A DNA stretch of 34,703 nt from Lachnospiraceae bacterium (GCA_021770785.1 JAETQH010000048.1:1-34703); one strand, 5' to 3'. Shown: positions 24,456 to 32,297, counted from the first letter of the stretch. Numbers and translations are program-made. The notes: generated by a model from the letters alone, not told the origin.

Positions 24456-24545
24456 GGGGGGCAGTCGATAACTGATATTGGCAGATTGCACAAAAACAGC
24501 CCCCGCTTTGTGCAATCTGCCCCATATCCTTCCCACCCCCACTTG
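24456..24545 (+). repeat. Palindromic repeat element, copy B
   Basis: The inner hairpin pairs 24480-24494 (GGCAGATTGCACAAA) with 24507-24521 (TTTGTGCAATCTGCC), 15 bp perfect, loop of 12. The flanks are GGGGGGCAG on the left and a C-rich ACCCCCAC on the right. It is in the same orientation as copy A at 3882-3968 and shares CGATAACTGATAT with it. It lies between the histidine kinase stop and the upstream region of the ABC operon and may also terminate the kinase transcript. Confidence 0.75.
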
Positions 24546-24577
24546 AATCCGCTTCAATATCACCCCCATAAAACAGT

Positions 24578-25696
24578 TCATCCCATTATATCAAACGCAG
24601 CCTCCGCCCGTGCCCCGGAGGACAGATTGCATAAAGTCAGGGAGCCCCCATGCTTGACACAGAGAATCTGGCTGCTGTAGAGCCCCATACCCAAATGCCC
24701 GGCAGCTTCCTCCGTTTTTCCAAAGGGTTTTGGCCCCCGGCGCAGCAGCTCTTCGGGAAAACCGGGACCGTCATCTGCTACAGACAGCCGAACAAATTCC
24801 TGGTGAAGCTCTAATGAAATGATGATTTCACTTTTGGCAAAACGGGCGGCGTTTCCCATAAGGTTTTCCGCCACAGTAAAAAATATACCGTCATCTAAAC
24901 GGGCGGAGCCGCTACCGGAAACCGTCAGGGAAACCGGTATATCGGGACAGAGCAGATTTGCAGTTTCTTCTAACTTTCGACCAAGCAGGGAAATGGGAAA
25001 CAGTTTTTTCTTCACGGGAATGTCCTCTAAGCGCTGGATATTTCCCATGGTTTCCACATATTGCTCAATACGCAGGGCGTAGTCGGAAAGCCGGATCAGT
25101 GCCTGATCATCGGGGACGCCTTTTTGCAGCAAAGCCACCGTTCCCTTCAGCACAGTGACAGGATTGCGCAAATCATGTGCAAAGGCAGCATTTAAACGTC
25201 TGCGCTCTTCCGCCTGCCGCCACAAGGTCTGGTTGTTTGCCAGAAGAGTTTTTCGCATGGTTTCAAAGGCGAGGCAGAGTTGCCCTAGTTCGTCCTCACC
25301 GGGAGGTTTAGGAGAGGAAAAGTCAAGGTCGTTGTTGATGATATGCCCGGCGCCGGAGGCTAAAACTGCCAGAGGCTCTTTTAGCTTTATCCGGTAAAAC
25401 AAAGAGACGGCGAGCAGGATTGCCGTGATAAAAATCAGAATCGGCAGAAGTATCTGGAGGATGTCAATGAAAAAGGCAGCCCGGAGAGCTTCCTCCGACG
25501 GTGGAATGCCGTAGGTAACGGCGGGGGAAGCGCTGCCTAAGACATAGCTGATGCTCATTTCTGCGGGACAGATGAAATTTCTTAAGGCAAGTAATCCGAA
25601 ATAAACCAGAAGGGACAGCGCTGTGGAGAGAAAAAGGCAGAGAAAAATCATGGAAAACAGCGCTGTTTTTAAACTCATCTTATTTATCCAACCCAT
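24578..25696 (-). CDS. Sensor histidine kinase
   Basis: This 372-residue membrane kinase has two membrane segments (about 12-38 and 75-101) around a short extracellular loop of about 36 residues, then a HAMP-like linker, a HisKA domain with the phosphorylated His at about residue 174 (AAFAHDLRNPVTVLKG) and a HATPase domain with N-box VAENLMGNAARFAKS, G1 box VADDGPGFPEE and G2 box GHLGMGLYSSQ. The H-box reads HDLRNP in place of HELRTP, a common variant. The first ATG, at 25696, overlaps the response regulator end by 13 bp; a second at 25678 is also possible. The small external loop suggests sensing within the membrane or through the transporter. The partner regulator is upstream. Confidence 0.9.
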   Translation of the reverse strand: MGWINKMSLKTALFSMIFLCLFLSTALSLLVYFGLLALRNFICPAEMSISYVLGSASPAVTYGIPPSEEALRAAFFIDILQILLPILIFITAILLAVSLFYRIKLKEPLAVLASGAGHIINNDLDFSSPKPPGEDELGQLCLAFETMRKTLLANNQTLWRQAEERRRLNAAFAHDLRNPVTVLKGTVALLQKGVPDDQALIRLSDYALRIEQYVETMGNIQRLEDIPVKKKLFPISLLGRKLEETANLLCPDIPVSLTVSGSGSARLDDGIFFTVAENLMGNAARFAKSEIIISLELHQEFVRLSVADDGPGFPEELLRRGPKPFGKTEEAAGHLGMGLYSSQILCVKHGGSLTLCNLSSGARAEAAFDIMG

Positions 25697-26355
25697 TTGT
25701 AACCCACCCCCCAGACCGTTTCAATATAGCTGTGGAGCGACAGCAGGGAAAATTTTGCACGTATTTTCCGGATATGCTCCATGACGGTATCACTGTTTCC
25801 GCTTCCGTCAATGCCCCAGACCGCTTCGTAAATCCGTTCCCGGTCAAAAACCTGCCCGGGATGGAGGGACAACAGTTCCACAATGTCAAATTCACGCCGG
25901 GACAGGGAGACGGGGCTTTCCCTTATTTTTGCAGTACGGGCGGTATAGTCAATGGAAAGTTCGCCAAAAAAGCGCACAGCCGCCGTATTCTGCCGCCGCT
26001 GTTCTCTGCGCAGATGAGCGGCAACCCTTGCCCCCAACTCGTCTAAATCAAAAGGTTTTACAATATAGTCATCCGCTCCGGCGCGAAAACCGTGGATTTT
26101 ATCGGTGGATTCTATCCGGGCGGTGAGAAAGAGGATGGGACAGGTGAGGTATTTCCGTACCTGCCTGCACACCTCAAAGCCGTTTGCTTCCGGCATATTG
26201 ATGTCCAGTAAAATTAAATCCGGCTGCAGGGCTGCTTTCTCTAAGACTTCCCTGCCGTTTGCGGCGGTTAAGATATCATATTCCGTGGAAAAATAGCTCT
26301 TCATCATATCCACAATGCCGGGTTCGTCATCGGCTATTAAAATTTTGTAACGCAA
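25684..26355 (-). CDS. OmpR/PhoB-family response regulator
   Basis: This regulator of about 223 residues has a receiver domain (acidic pair in ILIADDEPGIVDMMKSYF, phosphorylated Asp in LILLDINMPEANGFEV, conserved Lys in DDYIVKPFDLDELGAR) and a C-terminal winged helix (LSRREFDIVELLSLHPGQVF to MEHIRKIRAKF, ending GVGYKWVG). I start it at the TTG at 26355 (LRYKILIADDE) because GGAG lies 9 nt upstream and the family begins here. The in-frame ATG at 26421 lies within 2 nt of the TATAAT and so before the transcription start. The box in its promoter is also found before the ABC exporter. Confidence 0.92.
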   Translation of the reverse strand: MRYKILIADDEPGIVDMMKSYFSTEYDILTAANGREVLEKAALQPDLILLDINMPEANGFEVCRQVRKYLTCPILFLTARIESTDKIHGFRAGADDYIVKPFDLDELGARVAAHLRREQRRQNTAAVRFFGELSIDYTARTAKIRESPVSLSRREFDIVELLSLHPGQVFDRERIYEAVWGIDGSGNSDTVMEHIRKIRAKFSLLSLHSYIETVWGVGYKWVG

Positions 26356-26421
26356 GGTAAATGTCTCCGTTCTTTCTATGATTTTGGCAAAGTCAATCGT
26401 TTTCTCTGCCTGTACAATCAT

Positions 26422-26456
26422 ATTATAAAATAAATCTCAAGAAAATCTCAAGATTT
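26422..26456 (-). promoter_or_regulatory. Two-component operon promoter with direct-repeat regulator box
   Basis: On the minus strand, TTGAGA (26446-26451) and a perfect TATAAT (26422-26427) are 18 bp apart. Two CTCAAGA units 11 bp apart (26436-26442 and 26447-26453, plus-strand reading) overlap the -35. The full 21-bp box is identical to that at 24399-24419. Confidence 0.75.
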
Positions 26457-26481
26457 CCATGGGTTTTGCATATGTTCCGAT

Positions 26482-26509
26482 TCATAAATTGATTTCCCAG
26501 GCATACAAT
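26482..26509 (+). promoter_or_regulatory. Sigma-E-type promoter of spoIIID
   Basis: CATACAAT (26502-26509) is an exact match to the -10 consensus of the mother-cell sigma factor SigE, with TCATAAA (26482-26488) as -35 at the usual short spacing (13). spoIIID is a SigE-dependent gene in other spore formers. Confidence 0.6.
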
Positions 26510-26538
26510 GTAAAAACAAGTATGGCAGGGGAATTTTT

Positions 26539-26799
26539 TTGAAAAGCTATATAGAGGAAAGAGCGATGGAAATCGCCAGATATATCATTGACAATAATAC
26601 TACAGTGCGCCAGGCGGCAAAGCATTTTGGGATTAGCAAAAGTACGGTGCACAAGGATGTGACAGAACGTCTGGTGCAGATCAATCCGGCCTTGGCGGCG
26701 GAGACAAGAAAGGTGTTAGACGTAAACAAATCGGAACGCCATATCCGCGGCGGGCTTGCCACCAAGGAGAAATATCTGCACCAGCACCAGACGGCATGA
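26539..26799 (+). CDS. spoIIID: Stage III sporulation transcriptional regulator SpoIIID
   Basis: This 86-residue DNA-binding protein matches SpoIIID along its whole length: YIEERAMEIARYIIDNNTTV, the helix-turn-helix RQAAKHFGISKSTVHKDVTE, and the basic C-terminal part NKSERHIRGGLATKEKY. In spore formers it changes mother-cell gene expression after engulfment. It starts at TTG 26539, about 7 nt after GGGGA, which aligns with other SpoIIID proteins. The SigE-like promoter upstream fits its known control. It is a single-gene unit. Confidence 0.95.
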   Translation: MKSYIEERAMEIARYIIDNNTTVRQAAKHFGISKSTVHKDVTERLVQINPALAAETRKVLDVNKSERHIRGGLATKEKYLHQHQTA

Positions 26800-26836
26800 A
26801 AAAATTTCAGTTGAAAAAAATTCAAGTGAAAGTGGA

Positions 26837-26865
26837 TTGCGGAAAACCGGAAATCATACTAAAAT
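26837..26865 (+). promoter_or_regulatory. Promoter of the HD-domain gene
   Basis: TTGCGG (26837-26842), a 17-bp spacer and TAAAAT (26860-26865). Confidence 0.5.
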
Positions 26866-26950
26866 GAAAGGGCGGGATATATAGCCGCAATAGCGAAAGG
26901 AGGAAACTGGCGGAACAGGGAAACTTCTAGTTTGCCGGGAAATAGATACG

Positions 26951-27748
26951 ATGGGCATAGGGATTGACAGGGAGCATGTCATTGAAAAATTTAAAGCATA
27001 TACGTCTGCTTATGATGTTTCAGATGAAAAAATAAAATTGAAAATCTATCATACATACCGGGTGGCGGGGCTTTGTGAACGTATTGCCAAATCCGGGGGA
27101 ATGTCACAGGAAGAAGCGGATTTGGCATGGCTGCTTGGAATGCTCCATGATATTGGACGGTTTGAACAGCTGCGCAGATACGGGACCTTTATAGATTCAG
27201 AATCAGTGGACCATGCTGTCTTGGGAGCGGATATTTTGTTTGGAGGAAAGAATCTCAAATCTGAGACGGAAAGCAGCGGATGTATCAGAAATTTTATTTG
27301 GGAAACCGGAGAAGATGGGCTGATTGAGATGGCGATTCGGGTGCACAACGCCTATCGTATCCCTGAAAATCTTGATAAAAGGACAGAGAAATTTTGTCAT
27401 ATTCTCCGGGATGCGGACAAGATAGATATTTTGCGGGTAAATGTGGAGGTGCCTTTGGAGGAAATTTATAATACCACCACAGCAGAACTGCGCAATGCCC
27501 TTGTTACCCCGGAGGTGGAGCAAAGTTTTTATGAGCATCATGCGGTGCTGCGGAACCTAAAGAAAACTCCGGCAGACCATGTGGTGGGACATGGCTCCTT
27601 GGTGTTTGAACTGGTTTTTCCGGAAAGTTTGCGGATTGTAAAGCAGCAGGGATATCTGGAAAAGCTGCTTCATTTTGAGACAGAAAATCCAAAGACTAGA
27701 GAGCAGTTTGCCGGAATGCGGAAAGAAATGGCTGCCTATCTGGCGTAA
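26951..27748 (+). CDS. HD-domain phosphohydrolase
   Basis: This 265-residue protein has an HD metal site: the His in KIYHTYRVAGLCERIAK, the HD pair in WLLGMLHDIGRFEQLRRYG, the His of SVDHAVLGADILF, and the Asp of HILRDADKIDILRVN. It is a cytoplasmic phosphohydrolase with nucleotide or phosphate ester substrates that cannot be named. The ATG at 26951 has only a weak GGGA upstream. A strong AAAGGAGG lies further upstream, near 26896, followed by a seven-codon frame (CTG start, ending in TAG), which might be a short leader peptide. Confidence 0.85.
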   Translation: MGIGIDREHVIEKFKAYTSAYDVSDEKIKLKIYHTYRVAGLCERIAKSGGMSQEEADLAWLLGMLHDIGRFEQLRRYGTFIDSESVDHAVLGADILFGGKNLKSETESSGCIRNFIWETGEDGLIEMAIRVHNAYRIPENLDKRTEKFCHILRDADKIDILRVNVEVPLEEIYNTTTAELRNALVTPEVEQSFYEHHAVLRNLKKTPADHVVGHGSLVFELVFPESLRIVKQQGYLEKLLHFETENPKTREQFAGMRKEMAAYLA

Positions 27749-27758
27749 TTATATTCAT

Positions 27759-28292
27759 TTAGCCGGAAAAGGTAATGCCAATTCCGGTATTAGGGAAAAT
27801 CAACGCCGCCGATACATCCAGCAGAAGCAGTAAAATCAGCAGGGTATTGAAAGCACAGCGGAAAGTACCGGAAAATTTAAACCACAGCATTTTAAGCAGT
27901 CTTGAGAGCAGGCATATCCATAGCATTCCCGCAATGCCAAATCCCAAAGCCGAGTAGAGGCAGATATACCCCCAGAGTTGGTAGGGATAATCGGAATAAT
28001 CCCAGTAACGCAGCCCCCAGAAGGTATCAAGAGACCATCCAATCAGAAGTTCTAATCCGCTCCCAACAAGGGTTGAGAGCAGAAAGACGCTGACGGGGCG
28101 GTTTTTTATTTTGAAAAACAGCAGGTAAAAAACCACTGCCCCCACGCCGTATACGGGCAGCCATGGGCCATAGAGAAATCCACGGTTGCGGAAGGTTCCG
28201 TCTTTCCAGAGGAAAATGATGACCTCCCAGAGATATCCGCCTATGGAGGTGACAAAGTAAAAGAAAAACAATAGGGAGATAACGTTTGCCAT
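27759..28292 (-). CDS. CmpB-family (ABC transporter type IV-like, DUF1113) membrane protein
   Basis: This 177-residue protein has about five membrane segments (ISLLFFFYFVTSIGGYLWEV, the one at VYGVGAVVFYLLFF, FLLSTLVGSGLELLIG, YICLYSALGFGIAGMLWICL, TLLILLLLLDVSAALIF). The stretch FRNRGFLYGPWLPVYG is the family hallmark. The start MANVIS at 28292 is chosen for the GGAG 10 nt upstream; the open frame extends to 28448, but the extra 52 residues lack a good ribosome-binding site. No ABC ATPase is adjacent, and the molecular function is unknown. It converges on the HD gene with an 11-bp gap and no clear terminator. Confidence 0.8.
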   Translation of the reverse strand: MANVISLLFFFYFVTSIGGYLWEVIIFLWKDGTFRNRGFLYGPWLPVYGVGAVVFYLLFFKIKNRPVSVFLLSTLVGSGLELLIGWSLDTFWGLRYWDYSDYPYQLWGYICLYSALGFGIAGMLWICLLSRLLKMLWFKFSGTFRCAFNTLLILLLLLDVSAALIFPNTGIGITFSG

Positions 28293-28455
28293 ATGATTCT
28301 GCTCCGGTGGGCAGAGTTGTCGAAAATCCGGCTGTGACTGATTTTTTTTCATGGGAACAGTATAACCGATAGAGAGGAAACTATGCCGGAAAAGGAATTT
28401 TTTCATAATTATGACAAAATTTTTTATGAAAATTCCTCCGGGAAACAAAAACGCC

Positions 28456-28484
28456 TTGTAAACTGTAAAAATAAATTTTATAAT
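28456..28484 (+). promoter_or_regulatory. Promoter of guaA
   Basis: TTGTAA (28456-28461), a 17-bp spacer and a perfect TATAAT (28479-28484). The leader of about 28 nt is too short for a purine riboswitch. Confidence 0.75.
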
Positions 28485-28518
28485 AGCAGTAATTGAAAAA
28501 CATCAGGAGGAAAATCAT

Positions 28519-30129
28519 ATGGAAAAGTCTCTTTCCAGAGAGAAGGTAATCGTCATTGATTTTGGGGGTCAGTACAACCAGCTGGTGGCAAGACGCGTCA
28601 GAGAATGCAATGTTTACTGTGAAATATATTCCTACAAGACGGACATTGAGCAGATTAAAGCAATGAATCCCATGGGAATTATTCTTACCGGTGGACCTAA
28701 CAGCTGCTACGAGGCAGATTCGCCCACCTATTCCAAGGAATTGTTTGAGTTAGGCGTGCCGGTATTAGGGCTTTGCTACGGAGCACAGTTAATGATGCAC
28801 GTACTAGGTGGAAAGGTAGAAAAGGCGCCGGTTCGGGAGTATGGTAAGATAGAGGTATTTGCGGACAGAACATCTCCGCTTTTTGCGGAAGTAGGAACGA
28901 AGGTGGAAAAGGCGGACGGTGTCATCTGGGACGATCATAAGACAGATGACCATGCAACCATCTGCTGGATGAGCCATAATGATTATATTTCGAAGCCTGC
29001 TCCGGGATTTTCTGTTGTGGCACATACGGCGAATTGCCCGGTTGCGGCAGCGGAGAATATCGAAAAAAATCTTTATGCGATTCAGTTTCACCCGGAGGTG
29101 CTTCACACCCAGGAAGGAACGAAGATACTTCACAATTTCGTAAGAGGTGTCTGCGGCTGTACGGGAACTTGGAGAATGGATTCGTTTGTGGAAAATTCCA
29201 TTCAGGAAATCAGGGAAAAAGTTGGAGGCGGCAAGGTGCTCTGCGCACTTTCCGGCGGTGTGGATTCCTCCGTTGCAGCAGTTATGATGGCAAAGGCAAT
29301 CGGTGATCAGCTGACCTGCGTTTTTGTGGATCATGGACTTCTCCGCAAAAATGAAGGAGATGAGGTAGAGGAAGTATTTGGACCTAACGGCCCTTATGAA
29401 TTGAATTTTATCCGTGTCAACGCGCAGGAGCGTTTCTATGGAAAATTGGCCGGGGTGACAGAACCGGAGAAGAAACGTAAAATTATCGGGGAAGAGTTTA
29501 TCCGTGTATTTGAGGAAGAGGCGAAAAAAATCGGGGCCGTGGATTTTTTAGTACAGGGAACGATTTATCCTGACGTGGTAGAGAGTGGTCTTGGCGGAGA
29601 ATCTGCTGTCATTAAGTCCCACCATAATGTAGGCGGGCTTCCGGATTGTGTGGATTTTAAGGAGATTATTGAGCCGCTGCGGAATCTGTTTAAGGACGAG
29701 GTGAGAAAAGCCGGGTTAGAGCTTGGCATACCGGAGAAGCTGGTGTTCCGTCAGCCGTTCCCGGGACCGGGGCTTGGTATCCGGATTATCGGGGAGGTCA
29801 CTGCGGAGAAAGTAAAGATTGTGCAGGAGGCAGATGCGGTTTACCGGGAGGAGATTGCAAATGCCGGACTGGACAGGTCTATCGGGCAGTATTTTGCGGC
29901 GCTTACCAATATGCGCTCTGTGGGAGTTATGGGGGATGAGAGAACCTATGACTATGCGTTGGCGCTGCGGGCGGTGAATACGATTGATTTTATGACTGCG
30001 GAGAGTGCGGAGATACCGTTTGAGGTGCTACAGAAGGTGATGAGCAGGGTGATTAATGAAGTTAAGGGGGTTAACCGGGTATTTTATGATTTGACGAGTA
30101 AGCCGCCGGGGACGATTGAGTTCGAGTAA
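28519..30129 (+). CDS. guaA: GMP synthase (glutamine-hydrolysing)
   Basis: This 536-residue enzyme converts XMP to GMP. The class I glutamine amidotransferase domain (about 1-205) has the nucleophile Cys in [17 protein letters not shown] and the His-Glu pair in [14 protein letters not shown]. The ATP-pyrophosphatase domain has the P-loop [26 protein letters not shown] and the C-terminal dimerisation domain with [13 protein letters not shown], ending KPPGTIEFE. Most homologues end in GTIEWE; here the penultimate residue is Phe, which could reflect replacement of the last codons by an integration event. AGGAGG precedes the ATG. The gene forms the left edge of the integrated element. Confidence 0.96.
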   Translation: MEKSLSREKVIVIDFGGQYNQLVARRVRECNVYCEIYSYKTDIEQIKAMNPMGIILTGGPNSCYEADSPTYSKELFELGVPVLGLCYGAQLMMHVLGGKVEKAPVREYGKIEVFADRTSPLFAEVGTKVEKADGVIWDDHKTDDHATICWMSHNDYISKPAPGFSVVAHTANCPVAAAENIEKNLYAIQFHPEVLHTQEGTKILHNFVRGVCGCTGTWRMDSFVENSIQEIREKVGGGKVLCALSGGVDSSVAAVMMAKAIGDQLTCVFVDHGLLRKNEGDEVEEVFGPNGPYELNFIRVNAQERFYGKLAGVTEPEKKRKIIGEEFIRVFEEEAKKIGAVDFLVQGTIYPDVVESGLGGESAVIKSHHNVGGLPDCVDFKEIIEPLRNLFKDEVRKAGLELGIPEKLVFRQPFPGPGLGIRIIGEVTAEKVKIVQEADAVYREEIANAGLDRSIGQYFAALTNMRSVGVMGDERTYDYALALRAVNTIDFMTAESAEIPFEVLQKVMSRVINEVKGVNRVFYDLTSKPPGTIEFE

Positions 30130-30140
30130 CGCTCTAAAGT

Positions 30141-30178
30141 CCGAAAAGCCAGTATTTATGCGGCTTTCCGGGCTTTTT
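30141..30178 (+). terminator. Terminator after guaA
   Basis: CCGAAAAGCC (30141-30150) and GGCTTTCCGG (30162-30171) pair at nine of ten positions, followed by GCTTTTT. Confidence 0.7.
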
Positions 30179-30234
30179 CTCTGCGCCGTGACATTATTAT
30201 GACATTATTTTTTAGAGGAAGGGAGGTGGCGCTT

Positions 30235-30360
30235 ATGACGGCTTATGAGATCATCTCGATTTTCATAGGGATATTGGCTTTGCTGATGTCCTTTGGCAGC
30301 TTGATTGTAGCGTTGCTTGCCTTTCTCGACAGAGATAGGAAGAACAGGCGAAAAAAATAA
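30235..30360 (+). CDS. Hol_Tox-like small membrane peptide, candidate type I toxin (41 aa)
   Basis: ATG 30235 follows GGGAGGTGG by about 6 nt. The 41-residue peptide starts MTAYEIISIFIGILALLMSF, continues as one hydrophobic helix, and ends with a basic tail (DRDRKNRRKK). This matches the so-called putative holin-like toxins (TxpA/Fst-type), with YEIISIFIGILALL at the start, one membrane span and a charged C terminus. It lies in the junction between guaA and the integrase, with a convergent promoter on the other strand whose RNA would overlap the 3' end of its mRNA. Toxin function is inferred from size, layout and resemblance. Confidence 0.75.
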   Translation: MTAYEIISIFIGILALLMSFGSLIVALLAFLDRDRKNRRKK

Positions 30361-30453
30361 TGCCCCTCCTGTCTGGTCCACAGGAGAGGCGCCTCTCACA
30401 GAGAGGTAAGTAACCTTTTCGGGAGCATCCGCTTTGGAGTGGGTGCTCTTTCT
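30351..30453 (-). ncRNA. Predicted antisense RNA (type I antitoxin candidate)
   Basis: A promoter on the minus strand would start transcription near 30453. The RNA runs leftward through two hairpins and ends at a strong intrinsic terminator whose stem pairs 30380-30390 with 30362-30372 and whose U-tract is read from the A-run at 30351-30357. It is about 100 nt long and complementary to the 3' untranslated region and last codons of the toxin mRNA. The plus-strand mRNA likely ends at a hairpin at 30423-30448, so the two transcripts overlap fully. Confidence 0.55.
30423..30453 (+). terminator. Terminator-like hairpin for the toxin mRNA
   Basis: GAGCATCC (30423-30430) and GGGTGCTC (30441-30448) form an 8-pair stem followed by TTTCT. 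Confidence 0.5.
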
Positions 30454-30459
30454 ACGTTC

Positions 30460-30488
30460 ATTATATACTATGCCTTTGGATTTTGCAA
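30460..30488 (-). promoter_or_regulatory. Promoter of the antisense RNA
   Basis: On the minus strand: TTGCAA (30483-30488), a 17-bp spacer and a perfect TATAAT (30460-30465). It begins 4 nt after the integrase stop codon and points at the toxin gene. Confidence 0.75.
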
Positions 30489-30491
30489 GCA

Positions 30492-31871
30492 TTAAAGAAA
30501 CTTCGCCGGCAGCCCCCGGCTGGCAAGGAAATAGACTATGCCGCACAGTTCCAAGTATCCAGCCTGGAAGATTTCTGCTGAGGCGAGGCCGGCTTCAATC
30601 CCTTCGTCAAGCTGGGCCTCCTGCTCGAATTCCGCCGCAGTAACGGTGGCCTTCTCTCTTTTTTCCGGATCCCATCGGATAATTTCCTCGCTGTTTATGT
30701 CAATAAGAGCAGGCTGCTCCTTCAAATGGCTTTGGAACTGGGCCATGAACTCCGCAAGCTGATCTTCGATGGTCAAGTTGGCGGTAATGCCCTGTACTTT
30801 CACAGTATCCAACTGGGCGGCCAGCATTTTTTCTTTGTCCGGATACAGATGTGCATAGGTCTGCCAGGTTGTTTCAACCTTTTCATGGCCCAGGCGTTGC
30901 GATACCATCAGGATATTAAAGCCCATCTCGATCAGCAGAGAGGCGTGGGAGTGCCTGAGGTCATGAATTCTTATGGGATTAAGTCCGGCGGCCTTTGCCA
31001 CTCGTTTGATTTCATTCAGCAGATAACTTTTTGTGAAATAAAAAAGGCGTTCCTCTGGATCCGGCTCATAGAGGGAATCAAAATACTGTACTGCTTCATA
31101 GTATAGAAACTGTGGGATTGTGATACAGCGGTTGCTGGAATCTGTTTTTGGGGTAAGAATATATTGAGTTCCTTTTACAACCTCGAAATTTTTATTGACA
31201 TTGAGGCGGTATTCATCAGTGCCGCTGTGAATGAAATCGTTTCTGGTAAGCGCCAGAAGTTCCCCCTCCCGGATGCCGGACCAGAACAGGACATTGAAAG
31301 CCAGCCGGCCGGCTGCCTTTTTTTCGTATCCAATGAACTGTTCAAACTGGTCGAGGGTCCAGATCTGCATGGCGTCAGCGTTTGATTTGCCAATGGAGCC
31401 TACTGCTCTGCAGGGATTCTTTGCCAGTTTATAGTAAACTATGGCATAATTCAGTATGGCCGAAAGCTGATTATTGATGGTTTTTAAATAGGTATCGGAA
31501 AAAGGCTTGCCTTTATCGTTCCGGTAATCCAGCAATTCGTTCTGCCAGCGGCGGACAGCCAGTTCATCTATATCACATATTTTCATATCCTTGAAGTAGG
31601 GAAGCAGCTTATCTTCAATAATACTCCTTTTGGTTTCCATAGTGGTAGGTTTCAGGCGCATTGCCAGATCCTCCATATAGTTGTTTACCAGGGCGGCGAA
31701 TGTAATATCGGAATTCGTCTGCAGAGTGTTGAGAAAATTGCGCTCCCATTCCTTTGCTTCCCTTTGGGTGGAAAATCCACGCTTCCGCTTTTGTTTGCTT
31801 TTCCCGGTCCAGTCCTTATAATAAAACTGGCAGTACCAGGTATTCCGTTTTTTGTCCTTATATACGGGCAT
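30492..31871 (-). CDS. int: Tyrosine-type site-specific integrase
   Basis: This 459-residue recombinase has an N-terminal AP2-like arm-binding domain (MPVYKDKKRNTWYCQFYYKD, then KRKRGFSTQREAKEWERNFL), a SAM-like core-binding domain (about 55-160) and the catalytic domain with Arg (LFWSGIREGELLALTRNDF), the HxxR pair (IRIHDLRHSHASLLIEMG), the second His (SQRLGHEKVETTWQ) and the nucleophile Tyr in TWQTYAHLYPDKE. It is longer than usual: about 85 residues follow the catalytic Tyr region, with an acidic stretch and a hydrophobic end (ELCGIVYFLASRG), possibly added by readthrough into flanking DNA. AGGAG supports the ATG. Its position next to guaA predicts integration at the guaA 3' end. Confidence 0.95.
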   Translation of the reverse strand: MPVYKDKKRNTWYCQFYYKDWTGKSKQKRKRGFSTQREAKEWERNFLNTLQTNSDITFAALVNNYMEDLAMRLKPTTMETKRSIIEDKLLPYFKDMKICDIDELAVRRWQNELLDYRNDKGKPFSDTYLKTINNQLSAILNYAIVYYKLAKNPCRAVGSIGKSNADAMQIWTLDQFEQFIGYEKKAAGRLAFNVLFWSGIREGELLALTRNDFIHSGTDEYRLNVNKNFEVVKGTQYILTPKTDSSNRCITIPQFLYYEAVQYFDSLYEPDPEERLFYFTKSYLLNEIKRVAKAAGLNPIRIHDLRHSHASLLIEMGFNILMVSQRLGHEKVETTWQTYAHLYPDKEKMLAAQLDTVKVQGITANLTIEDQLAEFMAQFQSHLKEQPALIDINSEEIIRWDPEKREKATVTAAEFEQEAQLDEGIEAGLASAEIFQAGYLELCGIVYFLASRGLPAKFL

Positions 31872-31885
31872 GCGATCACACTCCT

Positions 31886-32006
31886 AAAATAAAAGGCGGC
31901 ACAATGGCCGCCCGCTGTCAAATTGTACTGTTAAACCACATGGTTTTATCTTATACTGCCTGAATCGACAAACGTGCTATTTTTTTTAACCCACCATTGT
32001 GCCGCC
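31886..32006. promoter_or_regulatory. Integrase upstream region with terminator hairpin and inverted repeats
   Basis: A minus-strand hairpin (GGCGGC / GCCGCC, 31895-31912) followed by a T-rich tract sits just before the integrase ribosome-binding site and may stop readthrough from the repressor. The 13-bp sequence GGCGGCACAATGG (31895-31907) recurs inverted at 31994-32006. Between them lie a palindrome, AAACCACATGGTTT (31934-31947), and a possible int promoter. Together these could be integrase arm sites or an attenuator. Confidence 0.45.
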
Positions 32007-32297
32007 TCCGGTACCACTCGAAGGCAAGGATTTTCCCTCTCTGTCCAGGTAACGATTCTTAGCTGCAACTAAGGATTCTTCTTCCCTTTCCAGTTCGTAA
32101 ATTCGTGAAAGAGCCATTGTTTTGCTTTTGGAGTTAAGTGCTCGGTATGAGAGCAAAAGTTCTTCTTCATCTTCCTGTATGGTTATAGTGCTGCCTGTTC
32201 TGTTGAGTAGGAAGTCAGAGGATACCAGAAAATGCTCCACTATCTGGGCAAAAACAGAGATATGGGGAACAAAGCCGTATTCCAGAAAATCAAACAT
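31986..32297 (-). pseudogene. Detached C-terminal part of the repressor (103 aa)
   Basis: This frame begins MFDFLEYGFVPHISVFAQIV and carries EHFLVSSDFLLNRTG, which resembles the end of an XRE helix-turn-helix domain, then a charged helical tail (ALNSKSKTMALSRIYELERE). It follows the repressor frame by only 10 nt and is one frame over. Reading it backwards past its ATG gives GIEEEE without a stop, so it can be joined to the repressor end. I infer one original gene broken by a single-base shift near 32310; separate translation from GGAAGAAG is the alternative. Confidence 0.5.

Noticed and set aside
26356..26421. N-terminal extension of the response regulator from an ATG at 26421
   Set aside because: The ATG lies directly next to the TATAAT of the promoter, so it would not be in the mRNA; the TTG at 26355 has a good ribosome-binding site and the family N terminus.
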